Shown: positions 62,068 through 64,000 of the stretch, in pieces | Position numbering within the stretch: position 1 is the first letter of the stretch | How the letters are laid out: each line of letters opens with the position of its first letter | Source of the DNA: Paenibacillus sophorae | GTDB taxonomy: Bacteria; Bacillota; Bacilli; Paenibacillales; Paenibacillaceae | Length of the DNA stretch: 64,000 bases | Direction: 5' to 3' | Assembly: GCF_018966525.1 (NCBI RefSeq) | Contig: NZ_CP076607.1 | Span: 1 to 64,000, forward strand | Made by a program: the position numbers and the translations under genes | The notes under the pieces: model-generated | Databases searched by the model: none | Seen by the model: the letters and a program-made list of their open reading frames with translations, nothing else | Told to the model about the DNA's origin: nothing

Positions 62068-63408
62068 GTGGAAAAACGATCCATAATAGAGCTTCGAAGA
62101 CCATTTCTGTCCGGCTGCCGGACAAGCGCTGTCTTGTCGGTTCTGGTTATGGGAGCGGGTCAGCTTAACAACCGTCAGTACGGGAAAGGAATAGCGCTAA
62201 TGCTGCTGCATTTGGCAGGTCTGTATGTGGCGATTGCCAAGCTGCCCCATGCGGTATGGGCGTTGGTTACACTAGGAGAGACATCGGCCCGTCTGGAGAA
62301 GGTCGGCAAGGTGTATCAACAGGTAATCGGGGATCATTCCATCTATCTACTGGTGGAGGGTCTGATTATGATTTTTCTAATGTTTCTTCTTCTGGCCGTT
62401 TATGTTCTAAATATCAGGGATGCTTATCGCTGCGCCAGACTGAGGGAAGAAGGCATGCCGCTGCATACGTTCAGGCAGACGCTGCATTTTTTACTCGATT
62501 ACCGCTTTCCGCAGATTGCCATTGCCATTCCGGTGCTGGGTATCTTATTTTTTACGGTAATGCCGATTGTGTTCATGATTCTACTCGCTTTCACCGACTT
62601 CACGCGCAGCCATATGCCCCCTGCCCAATTAATCAATTGGCACGGCCTGGAGACATTTCGCGATATTTTCCGGCTTCGCGTCTGGAGCGAGACCTTCTAC
62701 GGTGTAACCCTGTGGACCCTGCTCTGGGCCGTAGCGTCTACTTTGACCTGCTTTGCGGCCGGATTTGTTATTGCGCTGGCGGTACAGCAGAAGGATATCC
62801 GGTTCAAAAAGTTCTGGCGGACAATCTTTATTCTTCCTTACGCCATTCCTTTATTCGTCTCCACCCTCATTCTACGCAACGTATTTAACGGCCAGTTCGG
62901 ACCGGTGAACGACTACCTCGAACTCATGGGGTTCGGGCGGGTTCCCTGGCTGTCGGACCCAGAGTGGGCAAAGCTCACGCTTGTCCTCGTCAACATGCTC
63001 CTCGGCTTCCCTGTAATCATGCTGATGATTATCGGCGTCCTGTCCACTATACCTGGGGATATGTATGAAGCTGCCGATATCGACGGGGCGGACGGACTGC
63101 AAAAGCTGCGGCTGATCACTTTTCCTACCGTGATGTACACCATGATGCCGATACTGATTATGCAATTCGTGGCGAATATCAACAATTTCAATGTGATCTA
63201 TCTGCTGACCGGAGGCAATCCCGTTAACGGGAATTATCAATTCGCGGGTCATACGGATATCCTGATTACCTGGCTGTACAAGCTGTCCATGGAGCAGGGG
63301 CAATATAATTTTGCTTCGGTTATCGGTATTTTCATTTTTGTACTCTTGTCCGGGTTCGCTGTCTGGAGCATCCGCCGGACGAAGTCGTTTAAGGAAGAGA
63401 GGCTATAA
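62068..63408 (+). CDS. Maltodextrin-type ABC transporter permease (MalF-like)
   Basis: A 446-aa inner-membrane permease. An N-terminal region with extra hydrophobic segments (VLVMGAGQLNNRQYGKGIAL; VEGLIMIFLMFLLLAVYVLN) precedes the BPD_transp_1 domain (about 200-440). The EAA loop, EAADIDGADGLQKLRLITFP, contacts the ATPase. The start is GTG 62068 with AAGGAG 11 nt upstream; the GTG at 62056 overlaps the ribosome-binding site. Its stop overlaps the next gene's start (TAATG). No ATPase gene is visible, so a shared MsmX-type ATPase is likely. Confidence 0.9.
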   Translation: MEKRSIIELRRPFLSGCRTSAVLSVLVMGAGQLNNRQYGKGIALMLLHLAGLYVAIAKLPHAVWALVTLGETSARLEKVGKVYQQVIGDHSIYLLVEGLIMIFLMFLLLAVYVLNIRDAYRCARLREEGMPLHTFRQTLHFLLDYRFPQIAIAIPVLGILFFTVMPIVFMILLAFTDFTRSHMPPAQLINWHGLETFRDIFRLRVWSETFYGVTLWTLLWAVASTLTCFAAGFVIALAVQQKDIRFKKFWRTIFILPYAIPLFVSTLILRNVFNGQFGPVNDYLELMGFGRVPWLSDPEWAKLTLVLVNMLLGFPVIMLMIIGVLSTIPGDMYEAADIDGADGLQKLRLITFPTVMYTMMPILIMQFVANINNFNVIYLLTGGNPVNGNYQFAGHTDILITWLYKLSMEQGQYNFASVIGIFIFVLLSGFAVWSIRRTKSFKEERL

Positions 63409-64000
63409 TGACGAATCGCCCCTTACGAAAAGCGGTGCGCCTAACGTTAAGTTACGTGCTGTTGTCGCTTGCCGCGCTGTTCTGTATTTATCCCGCCCTC
63501 TGGGTGCTGCTGTCCTCGTTCCGCCCGGGGGATATGCTCTTTAGCGAAACACTGCTTCCGACATCGTTCACACTCCTTCATTACAGGCAGTTGTTTGAGA
63601 ATTATCCGTTCGCCGAGTGGTATGTGAATACGTTCAAAATCGCCATTATCAGCACCGTGATCTCCACTGTGCTTGTGATGATGACAGGATATGTGTTCTC
63701 AATGTTCCGTTTCACCGGCCGAAAAAACCTGATGAGCATGCTGCTGGCGCTCGGCTTATTTCCCGGCTTTATGAGCATGATTGCCGTTTATATTTTGCTA
63801 AACCAGATGAATCTGCTTAATACGCATGCGGCGGTTATTATCGTGTCTGCCGCGGGAGCGCCGCTGTTCTTTCTTTTCTCCAAAAGCTATTTTGATACGA
63901 TTCCGCGCAGTCTGGTAGAGGCGGCGCGGATCGACGGGGCCGGTCATATGAACACGTTCTTCCGCATGATTTTGCCTTTGTCAAAGCCGCTGCTGGTGTA
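63408..64000 (+). CDS. Maltodextrin-type ABC transporter permease (MalG-like), cut by window end
   Basis: The first 197 codons of a second permease, starting with MTNRPLRKAVRLTLSYVLLS. It has membrane segments LSYVLLSLAALFCIYPALWV, IAIISTVISTVLVMMTGYVF and LLALGLFPGFMSMIAVYILL. The EAA motif EAARIDGAGHMNTFFRMILP is near the end of the visible part. The gene overlaps the preceding permease stop by one base (TAATG), so it is coupled to it. It should continue for roughly 80 more residues. Confidence 0.9.
   Translation, partial: MTNRPLRKAVRLTLSYVLLSLAALFCIYPALWVLLSSFRPGDMLFSETLLPTSFTLLHYRQLFENYPFAEWYVNTFKIAIISTVISTVLVMMTGYVFSMFRFTGRKNLMSMLLALGLFPGFMSMIAVYILLNQMNLLNTHAAVIIVSAAGAPLFFLFSKSYFDTIPRSLVEAARIDGAGHMNTFFRMILPLSKPLLV

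Overview
The window looks like a low-to-mid-GC Firmicute of the family Paenibacillaceae, most likely Paenibacillus. The evidence is the Bacillales-type chain ctsR-mcsA-mcsB-clpC-radA-disA ... rpoBC-str-S10-spc-alpha, read here backwards on the minus strand, together with the CtsR heptad operator, zinc-type S14, L33 and L36, and the maltose/glucoside genes beyond ctsR. No rRNA, tRNA or CRISPR array was seen.

Layout: (1) 1-3255 is the right-hand end of an integrated mobile element: a divergent promoter/operator region, an XRE repressor, an ImmA-type metallopeptidase and a tyrosine integrase. It is a mirror image of the immR-immA-int end of ICEBs1, and the rest of the element lies to the left of the window. 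(2) 3271-20864, minus strand: rpsJ (S10) through the S10, spc and alpha operons (ribosomal proteins, secY, adk, map, infA, rpoA), then truA and rplM-rpsI. (3) 20867-27376: a globin-coupled chemotaxis transducer (HemAT type) inserted between tuf and rpsJ, then the str operon (rpl7Ae, rpsL, rpsG, fusA, tuf). (4) 27385-39596: rpoC, rpoB, an RsmC-like methyltransferase, rplL, rplJ with an L10 leader, rplA, rplK, nusG, secE and rpmG. (5) 39737-47640: sigH, rae1, rlmB, mrnC, cysS, cysE with a T-box leader, gltX, and a fused ispD-ispF. (6) 47897-58127: a PIN/TRAM protein, a small plus-strand MazG-like gene, pssA, disA, radA, clpC, mcsB, mcsA and ctsR with its promoter and operator. (7) 58128-64000: a GH13 alpha-glucosidase divergent from a maltodextrin-type ABC importer (binding lipoprotein and two permeases; the last is cut by the window end).

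Most of the window is the conserved translation/transcription superoperon. Several control points are readable: sigma-A promoters upstream of rplM, rpsJ, rpl7Ae, rpoB, rplJ, rpmG, sigH, cysE and ctsR; the L10 leader; a candidate L13 leader; the T-box; the CtsR box; and strong intrinsic terminators after rpoC, tuf, sigH, clpC and the glucosidase gene.

The less ordinary items are: the ICE-like end with palindromic operators and a helically phased GGTCA array; the ispD-ispF fusion that keeps an internal ribosome-binding site; the lack of ecfA1-ecfA2-ecfT between rplQ and truA; the tandem AGTTTTAC hairpins between infA and rpmJ; the HemAT-type insertion; and the degenerate MazG-like cysteine protein. 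I did not find a clearly new multi-gene system inside the window. If there is one, it is more likely in the element cargo beyond position 1.
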